A stretch of DNA of 64,000 bases. Origin: Zelopaecilomyces penicillatus. Lineage: Eukaryota > Ascomycota > Sordariomycetes > Hypocreales > Pseudodiploosporaceae. The notes under the pieces were generated by a model. The model saw only the letters and a program-made list of their open reading frames with translations, made no database searches and had not been told where the DNA came from. The stretch is from assembly GCA_005765155.1 (NCBI GenBank), contig VCCP01000003.1, forward strand, positions 1,736,001-1,800,000. Reading direction: 5' to 3'. The position numbers were made by a program, and so were the translations under genes. Within the stretch, counting starts at the first letter, position 1; the number at the start of each line of letters is the position of its first letter. This document shows, piece after piece, positions 1-11,207 of this stretch.

Positions 1-1293
1 GTTTTCGAGGAGCGAAGAGGTGGTCAAGCTCGAGAGGAGGAAGTGCCTCAGTCGACATCAAAAACCGCGTCACCAAGACCTATTGATGCCCCAAAGGGAC
101 CTCGCAACAGCGTACCCCAGAGAAACACCTCGCTCCATTTCAATGGCGGGCATCGGCAACACCGTCCTCCGTTCCATACCCCCCTACCACAAGGCTGGTT
201 TGCGGCTAAGGATGCCCGAGGCAACACATACTTTTATACCAAGCAAGGAACAACGACCTGGCATCGCCCAACGCACCCAGCTCCAGAGCCTACACAAAAG
301 GTTCCATCCAAGGCTAAGCAGGAACAGTTGCTCATCCAAAGTATCATTGATAAGGTTAACAGGGAGGGTACTCCTAAGCAGACAGCTTCACGTACACCAC
401 AGCCTGGAGACTTGTCGCCCACAGATCCAAAAAAGGATAAGTGGCGGTCCTTGCCGCTTGACAAGCAAATGAAAGTCTACGAGCACACGGTAGGTTTTAG
501 CGGATCAGCTACTTGAGATGTGCCATTATAAGCTGACCAATTTTCATTTTAGGTATATCCCGCAGTCAAGCATGTTTTGGACAAATTCCGGAACAAGCTT
601 CCAAAAGATGAGCTCAAAAGACTTGGCAAGGATATCGCAAAAAAGCTTGTAGCTTCGGATTACAAGAATAATCGAGTTGGTGATCCAGCGGCACAGCTTA
701 CGGAGAAACAAGAGCGAAATATCAAGAAATATGTCAAAGAGTTCTTGGATCGTGCAGTAATCAAGTACGATGGGCATCATAAGAAAAAGACAACTGGGAC
801 TGTTAAGAGGACTGCAACTGATGTCCAGGCTGGTACGAATGAGTTGACACCCGGGGTTGATGCGCCAGAAGAAATTCCTGCAGGTTCCTTTCAAGATGTT
901 GATGCCGCAGAGGATGAAGGGGAGGACATGATACTAAGCGATGTAGAAGTAGGGTCACCTGAAAGCTCTGACCGGAAACGAAAGCGTGATTCCGGAGCTG
1001 GGGAGACCTTGGAAAGTGTACGTCTTGATGGACCAGACATGAAGAGGCTAAGAGAGGAGGGCACAAGCGAGACAAGCTCGCCGCCACCGCCACCTCCGCC
1101 GCCTCCTCCTGGTTCCACACCTGAGAACGGAAGCACTGACAGGGATCAGACCCTGCGTGAACAAGAGGAAGCTCTAATGAGGGAGAACGAGGAAGCACAG
1201 AGGCTCGAGGACGAACAGCAGGCGATCAATGGACAGCACACGCCCATGGATCAGCCAAGCAAAGCTCAGATATCTGAGCCTCTAAGTCACTGA
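1..1293 (+). CDS. set2: Histone H3K36 methyltransferase Set2, C-terminal part (5' end outside window)
   Basis: Set2 methylates histone H3 lysine 36 during transcription elongation by RNA polymerase II. Only the C-terminal third is present: the frame is open from base 1, so the SET domain lies upstream of the window. A WW domain is visible at about 184-282 (LPQGWFAAKDARGNTYFY, then TTTWHRP). An SRI domain, which binds the phosphorylated Pol II CTD, follows at about 553-780 (VYPAVKHVLDKF, then LGKDIAKKLV). An intron at 490-552 (GTAGGT..TTTTAG) splits the two in phase 0. The tail is acidic, with a KRKR stretch, about ten consecutive prolines near 1081-1110 and a Glu/Gln-rich end. The WW plus SRI order is diagnostic of Set2. 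The gene converges on the Bmt5-like gene. Confidence is high for identity; the 5' limit cannot be seen. Confidence 0.93.
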
Positions 1294-2140
1294 ATTAGGA
1301 GGGGCTTGGGAGCCCATCTACCTATTTTTGTTGTGAGCTTTTCCTGGAAAGTAGTATGTGCTTCCGTTCCAATTTTCAACCATTCTTCATCTTACACAAA
1401 ATCTGCATCTGGGAGTCGATGGGTCTACGATATTCGATGTGCATTGTACCATATTGCTTCTGCGAATTTCTGCTTCTCTAAACCATCCTGGCGTGGTGAT
1501 ATGAGCACGTCGATTTGCTGTTTATTACCGGGGTCTTTCTTCTTCTTTATTTATCTATCTACAACGATACATTCTATTAAAGGATGACAACTTTGTTCCT
1601 GGCTTTTACATGACAGAGCAGTGTCTGTACGTAATGACTTTGCTATGAGGCAGAGCTTTGGGGAAGAGGATGTCCAAAACTTACCCTCTCTTCGCCCGTT
1701 TGAGGAGGGGGGGTTTGGCGTTCGGGGAACACGGACAGATGGTGCCTGGGGCATGATCCATTTTTCGAACGGGTTCTTCCAAAGGAACCCCAGCCCTGGG
1801 GCGGGTGGCGCAACGCCAAGTAATGATAAAAAGGCGAGCTTGTGGTATTGAAAATTGCATTCAGTTGGGCATTAGATCTTTAGAGATACCATTACCATTC
1901 AATCTAACTTGTCATGTTTCCGATGGGTCTAGACATATGAAATGCGGTTTATATAAAGATATGTACAGTTTCTGTCCCACAGAGGTTTGGACCAGAAACG
2001 GCTTGAGCCCGGGTGTGCTCTAGTTTAGAAGAAAATAAAATAACCTTAACTCCATACCATGAATATGCCCCATGCCCTGCAACAGTAACAACGCCATGCT
2101 TTTGAACCCCAGACTACAGAGAAGACTGTGGCGAAGTGCT
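1294..2140. other. Convergent intergenic region between set2 and bmt5-like gene
   Basis: This 847-bp stretch holds the 3' ends of two convergent genes. T-rich runs near 1530-1560 and the A-rich AAAATAAAATAA near 2030 are plausible 3'-processing signals for the + and - genes. Only short stop-interrupted frames occur and no gene is supported. Confidence 0.5.
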
Positions 2141-3130
2141 TCAATCCTCACCGCTTGAGGAATCATCATCACCTCGCCGCCGCTTTTTTGTTCCTTGTTT
2201 CTCAGCGTCTTCCTTCCTGACAAAGACATAGCTTCTCGCTAATCTATCCTCGCCTTTCCAACCACCACCCTCCTCGCCCTTTTTGTTTCTAATGACGCCA
2301 AGGGTGCGCGCGTGATGATAGCCGGGATAAGCAGTCGCCTGAAAGCGGAAGCTACGGTCTACCTGAAGCTCTGCATGGCGGGCGAGGTCGCGGATGTTCC
2401 AGAGGGTGTACGGCTCGCTCTCGAAGAGGGTGACGACTATGGTGCCACCGGGAGCGAGGGCGGAGGGGCGAGCAATAGTGCGCTGGAAGAAGGAAACGAC
2501 GAGCTCCTGGTTGGCGCGAACCTGGCGGTTCACGTCGGTGGACTTGCCGCCGACGTGGGGGAAGTTGAAGATGATGTGGTCGTATTGCTGGCGGGTGATG
2601 GAGGTGGGGAGCTTGGTGGCATCGACGCCGTATACTAGCTTGTTATTTAGCACAGCCGCAGATTTCTTCTTAGAGCTCGAGTCGGCATCAGAGTAGTCGT
2701 TGTCGTCGTCGTCGTCATTATCGGAATCAAGCTCGGAGCCGGAGCCGGAGCGGTCATCAGCCTCGCGGCCTTCTTCGGGATTGGTGCGGCGGTCTAGAAC
2801 GGCAATGTTGGCGTCCACGGCGGGGTATTTGGCAACAAGCTCCGCGTGGTCCTTTTCAAGGACCGTCGCTGTAACATTGGTGCAGCCATGGTGTTCAATA
2901 ATCGAGGCGGCGAAGCTAAGATCGCCCTCACCGATGAGCAATATACGTTCCCTTGGGTTGAACGGTATCGTAGGTTTCTCTTGCTGGTGCTGCTGCTTGT
3001 GTTTCTTCTTAGCAGCTGGCTGTACAGCGCCTGTGGAAGATGATGGTGCTGCTTTTCCGGGCACCTTGGTCCTCAGCTGGGGCTTTTTCGCCCCAGGGCG
3101 CTGCTGCTGGAGTTTGCGCCGTTTGGCCAT
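2141..3130 (-). CDS. Bmt5-like 25S rRNA (uridine-N3) methyltransferase, DUF2431 family
   Basis: The protein (329 aa) matches the Bmt5/DUF2431 Rossmann-fold family, whose yeast member methylates N3 of a uridine in 25S rRNA in the nucleolus. The SAM-binding motif ILLIGEGDLSFAASI lies near residue 63. The family landmarks NFPHVGGKSTDVNRQV and FFQRTIARPSALAPGG follow, with GTIVVTLFESEPYTLW and GYHHARTLGV towards the end. The N-terminus is basic (MAKRRKLQQQ), as expected for a nucleolar protein. An acidic Asp/Ser insert (SGSELDSDNDDDDDND) interrupts the domain and the tail is KKRRRGDDDSSSGED. The frame stays open upstream to about 3289, but that longer version would begin with TTG; the first ATG is at 3130. 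No intron is needed. The exact modified base is inferred from the yeast enzyme. Confidence 0.88.
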   Translation of the reverse strand: MAKRRKLQQQRPGAKKPQLRTKVPGKAAPSSSTGAVQPAAKKKHKQQHQQEKPTIPFNPRERILLIGEGDLSFAASIIEHHGCTNVTATVLEKDHAELVAKYPAVDANIAVLDRRTNPEEGREADDRSGSGSELDSDNDDDDDNDYSDADSSSKKKSAAVLNNKLVYGVDATKLPTSITRQQYDHIIFNFPHVGGKSTDVNRQVRANQELVVSFFQRTIARPSALAPGGTIVVTLFESEPYTLWNIRDLARHAELQVDRSFRFQATAYPGYHHARTLGVIRNKKGEEGGGWKGEDRLARSYVFVRKEDAEKQGTKKRRRGDDDSSSGED

Positions 3131-5691
3131 TGGGCGTGCCAACAATGAGCGTTGTGCGGTTCGCAAAACTGGTTGATGGGACGCGATACGGAAACTTTTT
3201 TTCTGGGGTCTTATCGGCGGGATTGGGAAGTTGGTCTTGCGCTTTGCAGGGATTGGACGGAATGGCTCGAAGGGACCAAGTTGGGCCAACTCACGTGCGG
3301 TTGTGCTAACAATGCTTGTTGAGCGCTAAAATAACTGTAATCATTTGCTATTATAGGCTCTTACACAGGTCGCTACAGCGTGTCCATCCCCTGCCGCTAA
3401 GAACTACGGAGCGCTGCAGACGGGCCACCTATAAAGCCACCCATTGAACTTGCCCAACACCATGCCAGGCACGAGCGGCAAGGAGCGGATACGTACCATG
3501 ACCATTAGTCAGGGGGTTTGTTCAGAAACACACCCAATTAAGCTTTAGGAGAAAACTCATCCTACTCATGCAGGAGAACGGACCAACTGCATGGCAAACA
3601 GCGGAAATGGGTAACCGTGATGGCCAAAAAGGGGGTGCAGGCGTTGGCTGATGCCGTGGATGCGAGTCCCGATAGAATTACATTCTATGTAAGTGGCTTT
3701 TACAGAGCCGGAGGGCATCGAATAATTAGCCCAGCAACCTCTGACAAGTGACAACCAAGAATGGGATGGAGCCAGGGGGGCATAGCATAGCATTGATGTA
3801 ACGGCTGGACTACAGCTTGCTTGCGCTGCAGTGGGACAAGTACGGTGGAGTCGCAGCGCAGCCGGGAGCTGCCAGGTCACGGGAAGGCAACAACCATCTG
3901 ACCTGATGGCGTACAATCGTCGCCTGATTTGCACCAGTGAATCACGATTGAGGAGAACGATGGGGAAGAGTGCAGATGGAGTGGTCATGCACATAGTAGG
4001 AAGAGATGGCAGAGCCATGATTGGACAAAAGGGCACGCGTGTAAATGAAAATTGAGAAAAATGCAGATACCTCTCTGGCATTTCCATCGCGCCTTTAACG
4101 GCCGCAGTGACCTATGTCGTCAGAACGTGCATGGCTGAAACAAGTTTCTTGTCATGCTTCTCATGTAGTCTCCACGTAGCGTTTTTGTCGGAGTTGCGGT
4201 GCAGCAGCCATCACGAGTAGCCCGTATGTTTAACTTAGTTTCCATTCATTCATCGTTATTAACGGCATTGTTTGATCATAGCATTGCCTGGACTAGCTGG
4301 TTTGTCTCCCTTTTAGGATGATACAAACATGGAGTAATCCCGTGTGTCGTTGCGCTCGTTGCCAACCTCGGAACGCGAGAAATTGAGCACCATCTAATTA
4401 TCTGTAGCGTTTTGAGCTGTAGCCCACTGACTTGACTGTTGTTGCAATGATAAACACAAAGTTTCGTTCTCCCGTAAGCACATAAGCAGATGAACAGTCA
4501 ATCAGGGCTTTGCAGTTACCCAATTTGTGCTCGTCGTCAGTCGTCGTCGTATCCGGCCAAAGGGGGAAGCGTGTGAGGTCCACCACGAACACACGAAAGA
4601 GTGAAGTGACTGCGAGTCCCTTGCAAGTCCCGAGTACTTACACCCAGGACATCCAAGGGTGCCGCAGCTCCCGCACGGCGGCTGGATTATCTCATGTCCG
4701 GACCAATTAGAGAGCTGAGAATCACGCTGCGGCCTACGGATCCGGCTTAGACTTGCAGGTGCAGGCCCAAGCAGCCAATCAGAACACGCGATCTGCCATT
4801 GGGAGACAGCCTGTTCTGACGTGAACTGGGCCGGGCTTGCGCTGTACCAGGAACCAGCACAGGTACCGGCAAGGCTGAGGGGACAAATTGGGCCGGGATA
4901 GAGGAACAAGGCCTTTTTCCGACCCAGGACTGCAGCAGCATCGCGGCCGCGTTTCTGCAAACCTTCAACGACCCGTGGCTCTCGCAGTGCCATCCATTCA
5001 CTGGGACTCTTTGCGCATCACTCTCTGCTTCTCGCCGGCTCTCGTCTTTGTTGATCACAAGCAGCCTGACTGTTTTATTTTTCTTGTCTTTCTTTGCACG
5101 CGCCGCCTACCTATTTATTGCTACGCAGCGCCGGCCCAGCCACTGCACAGGCAAAAAGCTCTGACGGGCCTTGCCTGACCAGACCTGTTATTATTGCTGC
5201 GCTACTTTGACCTCTGTGCTGTACTGCTGTATGGGTGGGCAGGCAGTATTACGGAAACGCCCAAGGCCAAGACAACCAACCTTACACGCAGCCGCCTCTT
5301 CCCCAGTCAGTGCCTGCGTGCCCAGTACGTACCGCCGCCGGACTACTGCACCTTCACCACCGAACCCTTTTTCCTTTCAAACATTCTGCTTGACCTCATC
5401 CCCAAGCCATCAGTGCCGCCCAGGGCTCGGCTCATCTCACCGCGCACTTAATCCTCATTGCCTTCTCTGATCTACTTCTGGCCGCGGTGCTTTTTTATAT
5501 CCGGTTTCCCCTCCCCAATCTCAGGCGTGCGGTGCGCGCGTGTGCTCTCTGCGCTGGCTGAGACGCTGGTTGGCTGGCTGATACCCCGGCCTCTCACCTA
5601 GCCTCTCTCCGACCTCTCTCACTTTCACCTTTTTGCACTGCACCTCCCAGCCCATTCCCATACATGATCGGGCTTGTCACCACCACCCGCC
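3131..5691. other. Divergent intergenic region with long CT-rich leader
   Basis: About 2.6 kb separates the Bmt5-like gene (-) from the RGG-protein gene (+). The right-hand 800 bases (about 4890-5690) are GC-rich and then CT-rich, typical of a fungal promoter and 5' leader. Frames here are short and overlap on both strands with no recognisable domain. I see no tRNA and no convincing gene between 3300 and 4900. Confidence 0.5.
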
Positions 5692-8600
5692 ATGGCAACT
5701 GAGAACGACTCGCCTGCGCGCGAGCCTGCCACCCGTGGACGGGGCAGAGGTGGGCGCGGCAGCCGTGGTGGTCGAGGCAGAGGCGGCGGCCGAGGTGCTT
5801 CATCCAGTGCTGCCGTGTCAAAGGCTGCGGCCACCAAGCCTGGTCGTGGAGGCACGCGAAGAGGTAGGGCAAAGAACTTTTCCGACTCTCGCGTCCAGGC
5901 TGCCTACGAGCGTCAGAGGGACCTCAAGGCCACTTATCAGGCTGTTGCCCATGCTCTCAAGCCGGCACTGCAAGAGCTCGCCGAGCGCAGCGTGGATGAG
6001 ATGCTGCAAAAGCCGGACGTGTACAAGCACGGCCACGAGTACCAGCCCGTTATCCAGCAGCTCCAGTACAACCTCGACAAGGTGCTCGCTCAGTATGACA
6101 AGCGTCTCCAGTGTGACCTCGATCTGGCTGAAGGCACTTACAATGCTGAGCGCTACGTCGTGGACCAGGAATTTAAGGTACGTCACTTTTTTTTTTCCTC
6201 GTTCCCCTTGAGTCGCCGAGGCCAACGCTCCTCCACACTGGACCAATTTCGACATATGTCTAGTAATCCCATCTAACCACGTTTCCATGTAGAACGGATT
6301 GGAGGACCTTACAGACCAATTCTATGACAGTCAAGAAAACCGCTTGCGCATTCTTCGCGCCTTGGATGCTAAAAATCTCCCTGTTGATGTGAGTATCACC
6401 TATTACCTCTTTCGGGACCTTTCCTCAGTCCTTGTCTCTATCTGGGTTTTCCATCCAGCATGCTTCTTCTGAGCGACAAGGAAATACCTTCATTACATCA
6501 TTTGTTCTATCATTGGTTCATCCCGCTGATGCAGCCTACTCAGGTCCGTGATGACCAATATCAATACAAGGTCATCTCCGACCATCATTTTGATCGTGAC
6601 TTTGGCATGTATCAAGCCTTCAAGGATGGCCACCTTGTGCCGTATCCCTCGCGGGTAGAGGGTACTGAGATGTGGCAAAAGGTTCGTGATGCAGATGCAG
6701 CCCTCGCTGTCACAGTAGTTTCTACTACCCCTTCAAGTACACGAGGAGGAGGCAGGGGTCGTGGACGGGGAGGTATCAAACGCAGAGCAATGGATGCACT
6801 TGATGGACAGCCAACTCCTAAAAAGTCAACCCGCAGCGCGTTTGATGGTGGGCTTCTCGCTTCTGCTCTTATCACCCCGGCTCCAGCTAAGGGTCTTCTC
6901 GCCTCTGCCGCCGAGGTCGAAGCGAATCCCGAAGGCAGCGGCACTCCCGCTGATGAGGAATCTGTACCGGCTTCGCCAGAACCACCTAGCTATTTCAATG
7001 GTGTTTCTTCTTTTGCCGCTCAGGCCAAGGCACAAGGCAGATTGTTGGCTAGGGAAAAGAGCCCGCCCTTGCCGAAGACAATAGCGGATCCAGATGAGTA
7101 CGGCTGTCGCATATATAACCAGCGGCCATCGTTGAGAGAGAAAGGTATTAATAGTCGACTTCTCGCTCCTCATCTATTCTGGTTTGACAACTGGGACATT
7201 GGGTTTCGTGATAGTACCAATGACTCTACCAAGGGCCACACTCGAGCAAAGCGCGGCAAGTACTTGGACACACCAAACAGCAACGGCATGCACTTTGATC
7301 ACTGGTGCAATGGGTATGATTACTCCAACACGACGCCAGCCGACTTTGACCAAGAAAAAGTCAAGTTGCACGGTATTCATCCTAAATATGGTATTTTCCT
7401 GCCTGACAGTACCAATGAGTTGGAGGAAAGCGACCCCTACCTGATGCCTGGAAAGCCAATCGTCTACATAGCGAATCCGTCAGGCCGCATTTCGCACACG
7501 TCACGATCATTCCTCACCACTGCTAACCAACGCCGAGTTGTGGATGCGCCAGTCCGTGTGAAGATGAATGCGACTCTGCGTCGCTTCTGCAAGATGCAAG
7601 ACATTGACCTTCAGGATATTCATGTAGCAGAGTTTATGCCTTCGGAGGAAGTGCTTCGAGCGAGATCGCTAGGTATGGCAATCAAGGAGCTTGAGTCGCG
7701 GCCTGATGTAAAAGACTCCTCTCCCGAATCTGAGGAGGACACCCCTGTGGATGAGCCAACAGAAGAGCCTCTAGGAACCATGTCTGCCCTCTCAGTCTTG
7801 ACATATGCCACAGCTTATGTTGAGGCTCACCAAGTAACTCGTGCTGCCCCGCCAACATCCAAACCTGCCCGGTATGATGCGATTCGTGATGTCTTTACGG
7901 ATTCCAAACCAGCCCCTACCCCTGCTCCTGATACTAATGATCTTGGTCTCAACTTTCTCGCGGAACTCTGCAACGTGGAGACCCGTCTTGCAGATCCTAC
8001 GGGTCGGTCTGAGCCAACACCACTGCCGCCTCCTGCACCAACCCCAGTTGTCATTGCACCTACGCCAACTGCGATACCGGAACCCGATCCCAGGAATACG
8101 ATCAAGCGGGAGGAGATGCTGCCTACTACTCCATATGTCCAGACGCCGATAAATCCAAAAGTGGTGCATGTGGAACCGCCGCCTCATGTTTATATGCACA
8201 ACCAACCACAAAGAGAGTTACCTCCGCTTCAGCCAACTGGACCACCTGCTCCAATTCACAACAGCATTCCGGAACCAACTATATATCAGCAGCCACCGCC
8301 ACCGCCCCCGGAACACATGGTGGCTCATCCTCCACCTCCTATGCGAGCGAACGACTTCAAACATTTACCGCCTCCACCACCCGCGCCGCCTGTACAAGAC
8401 CATTCTCCGTACTATCCCTATGGGGGCTATGCTCCACCAGATCCACGGGATATGCATATGGGACCCGGCCGTCCCATGGATACCGGGTTTGGCAGTCGCC
8501 GTATGAGCGGTTACGGCACAGATGGCCCCGGACCGGCTCCTGGTCCTCCTCCAGCCCCAGCTCCCGTCGGCTATCATCGCGTGTATTGGCCACAGCAACC

Positions 8601-9345
8601 ACCAGTCGCACCCCCTCCTGCGCCACAACACTATCAACCTCATCCACCACTCTCCCATTCACACTCACATTCACATTCACACTCGCATGCGCATAACAGA
8701 ATGCCATTTTCTCACAACGCCAGTGCTGAGCCTTTACCTCCTCTCCGTCCACCGCGCAGCCGCACGCACTCTATTCAAGAAGACACTCTTATGCATGATC
8801 AAGCAATGCGCCCAGCTGTTCATGGCATGGGCGCTTACTATACTCCAGGTCCATCCCGACCGTATCACCGAGGTTACCCAGCCCCTGAACCTCTTGCTCC
8901 CTTGCAGCCGATCGGAGTCGATAGAATTCTGCCTAACCCCCAGCAACCGGGTCAAGGCTTTATGGGCTCACCATCCCAGGGTTATGCTCCGCAGATTTTA
9001 TCTCCAACGTATGCTAGCCAAATGGGTCAGAGCCCTCCTGGGACCCCCCAAGGTCTGCCGGGTTCCATACACCGTCACAGATCAACTCCTTCGGGATCAT
9101 CAGATGCGGGATCAAACAAGTACCGCAAGCTTCAGCCTGCCCCGGTACCCGCGCATCGAGCCTGGTCAAACAAGCCGGAATTGAAGACGATTCCTTACGA
9201 TCATAAAGAAACAGGTTCATCGGCTGCACTTCCTAGCTCTGGCCCAACGCAAATCCGAGGATGGAATGTCAATCAGCCTCGAAAACGAAGCAAAGCGGAT
9301 AGGCATGACAGAGACTCGATGAATGATAGGGATGATTCTAGATAG
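5692..9345 (+). CDS. Large RGG-box and proline-rich protein of unknown function, about 1,130 aa
   Basis: I do not recognise this family. The ATG at 5692 opens an RGG-rich start (GRGRGGRGSRGGRGRGGGRG). A helical region follows (about residues 65-195; RVQAAYERQRDLKATYQ, LAEGTYNAERYVVDQEFK). A folded-looking core lies near residues 400-560, with HFDHWCNGYDYSNTTP, GIHPKYGIFLP and LRRFCKMQDIDLQDIH. The last 400 residues are low-complexity, rich in Pro, with a His/Ser repeat at 8658-8693. Intron 1 is 6178-6292 (GTACGT..ATGTAG). Intron 2 starts at 6389 (GTGAGT) and ends at 6534 or 6543; both acceptors keep the frame and differ by three residues. A second RGG patch lies near 6750-6775. RGG boxes bind nucleic acid or are methylated by arginine methyltransferases, so a nuclear RNA or chromatin role is a guess. 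Confidence 0.78.
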
Positions 9346-11207
9346 GAGAAGAACGTCTCTCGAAACACAGACTCTGCAACTAAGTCTCGGCCCCTAATGA
9401 GGTCCATCAAGTTTTTCAAGCCGATTGCTACTCTACCTCCGCTCTTCCCTCGCCACGAAAAATTGAAGCGCCGACTGGATTGTCAGCCAAGCATTTCCGT
9501 CGATGAAGTATCTGTTAAAGAAGAGAAGACGGGCAACGTGCAGGAACATTTTGATGCAATAAACCACCCCGAATCAGGGAACATTCTTCCCCCTCATGTG
9601 GGCAATACAGTAAGACGCTGTCTGCGCCCGAGAAAGGGAAAAGGGTAGGCTGTTGGATTCAAGCCTGTTAATGTTAGCACCAGTTATTCTGCAGGCTACT
9701 TGTCATCAGTAGCCGAGAAGACTATCTCAAGAATGTCTCATGCGAAAGTAAGAGATGTTGGTGAGAGCTCCGCACAGACAATTACTCGTGTTGAACAAAT
9801 CACCAGCTCATACAAGGTTGCTGCAGATGCCAATGATATAATGGATGAAGACCATCAAGCTACTATGCTAGTTGGGAGAGAAGGCTTATAGGAAGACGCT
9901 GCGAGTTTAGAGATACAGGCTGGAGGCATCATTGCATTGCATAGATATAACGGATACATCTGATGCGATTTTCGTTGCAGAATGGGAGAGATTTGTCATT
10001 TTTTCTCCCCCAACAACCTTTTTTTTTATTTTGCATTTCCAGATCCTGCTACCATGATTATACCCTGTTTTATTTCTTATCTGGCAGCGGATCTTTCAGT
10101 AGTACACCAAGTGAAGATGCCTTGGAATGGACAGTGACGAGAGGGGGGCTCTATTCTGCTTTGTCTTTACAACTCATGATGGGGGACGACGGGCATCGAC
10201 ATGGCGTTGGCTAGGCAAATGAGTTCCTCCTGTTTTTACCCTATCTAACATATACATAATGCTATACTATTTCGTCTTATTCCATCTTCCGTCCATGTAT
10301 GGGTTTCTTCATACACTGATCATTGGATTATCGCGTTGCTGTTATGTTTTTTCCCTATGCTCTAGCGTTTTGGTCTGTGGCCTTGCTTTTTTTTTTTAAG
10401 ATAGGCGGCCGTTTCTGCATCTCTATTCGTCTTGGTCCTGGTTTTCAGTTTTCCGTTTTTATTCTTTGTATGTTATCATTTAATCGAGAATACATGTATA
10501 TACGAAGCTTAAACCATACAGGAAGATGGAGGTAGGAAGCGAACGTTTGGTAAAAGACAGACGTCAAAAGGGGCGAAACATGCGAGTTGTAGAAGAGAGG
10601 TAGCAGATATCGGTTCAATGGTTTCTTTTTTCCCTCCTGTTTATTTGCTATTTCCCTCTTTTATTGTCTTTCCTTCTTCTTCTTCTTCTTCTGTCTTATT
10701 TCTTTTTCTTTTGCCTATGATTTATAGTCTTGTTTGCTATTGTGCTAAAGTGCACTATTAGGGGGAAGTTTACCTGAGCTATAGATAGATACGAGCAGTA
10801 CTTCTCAAAATGATAGCGAGATAAGATAAACCTTTGGGATGATTACTTGTTTTAAGTATTTCCGTTGGTACGCTGTGAAGGGGTAAAGTGTGGCAATCCA
10901 GTGACATTTCTTCGAGATGACTCAATTCTATTGGCCGCCCCTGGCGCCTCCCTCTAATGGTACAATATGTGTGAATCCATCTCTCTAAATTCACTGTTTA
11001 TATCCAGCTGACTGCTGAATCTTATGTCTCTAAAGACTTGCCACAAATGCAACGGTATACTCACCCAGATATCAGTCCTATTTTTCATACATCAATACGG
11101 TTCTCTTTGTCCATCACCATAAATAACCCTTGCTCTACCAGTCTGTTCCTATCCAGGTTTGACAGTTCTTCTTCTTTCTTTTGTTTCCTCTTTTCAACTT
11201 TCCGTCT
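9346..11207. other. 3' region and intergenic stretch between convergent genes
   Basis: About 1.9 kb between the RGG-protein gene and aos1, which face each other. An 83-codon ATG frame at 9397-9648 and an adjoining frame up to 9891 look like 3' UTR sequence rather than genes. From 10000 to 10750 the + strand is strongly pyrimidine-rich, with T8-T10 runs and (TTC)n near 10673-10692. No RNA gene or mobile element was seen. Confidence 0.45.

Noticed and set aside
3131..3289. Upstream extension of the Bmt5-like protein
   Set aside because: The longer frame would need a TTG start; the first ATG is at 3130 and gives a basic N-terminus typical of the family.
6460..6534. Start of a separate 961-aa protein at ATG 6460
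   Set aside because: The upstream exons at 5692-6177 and 6293-6388 splice in phase to 6535 or 6544; the 6460 segment is best read as intron.
9397..9891. Two short frames after the RGG-protein gene
   Set aside because: No homology recognised, one lacks an ATG, position fits 3' UTR.
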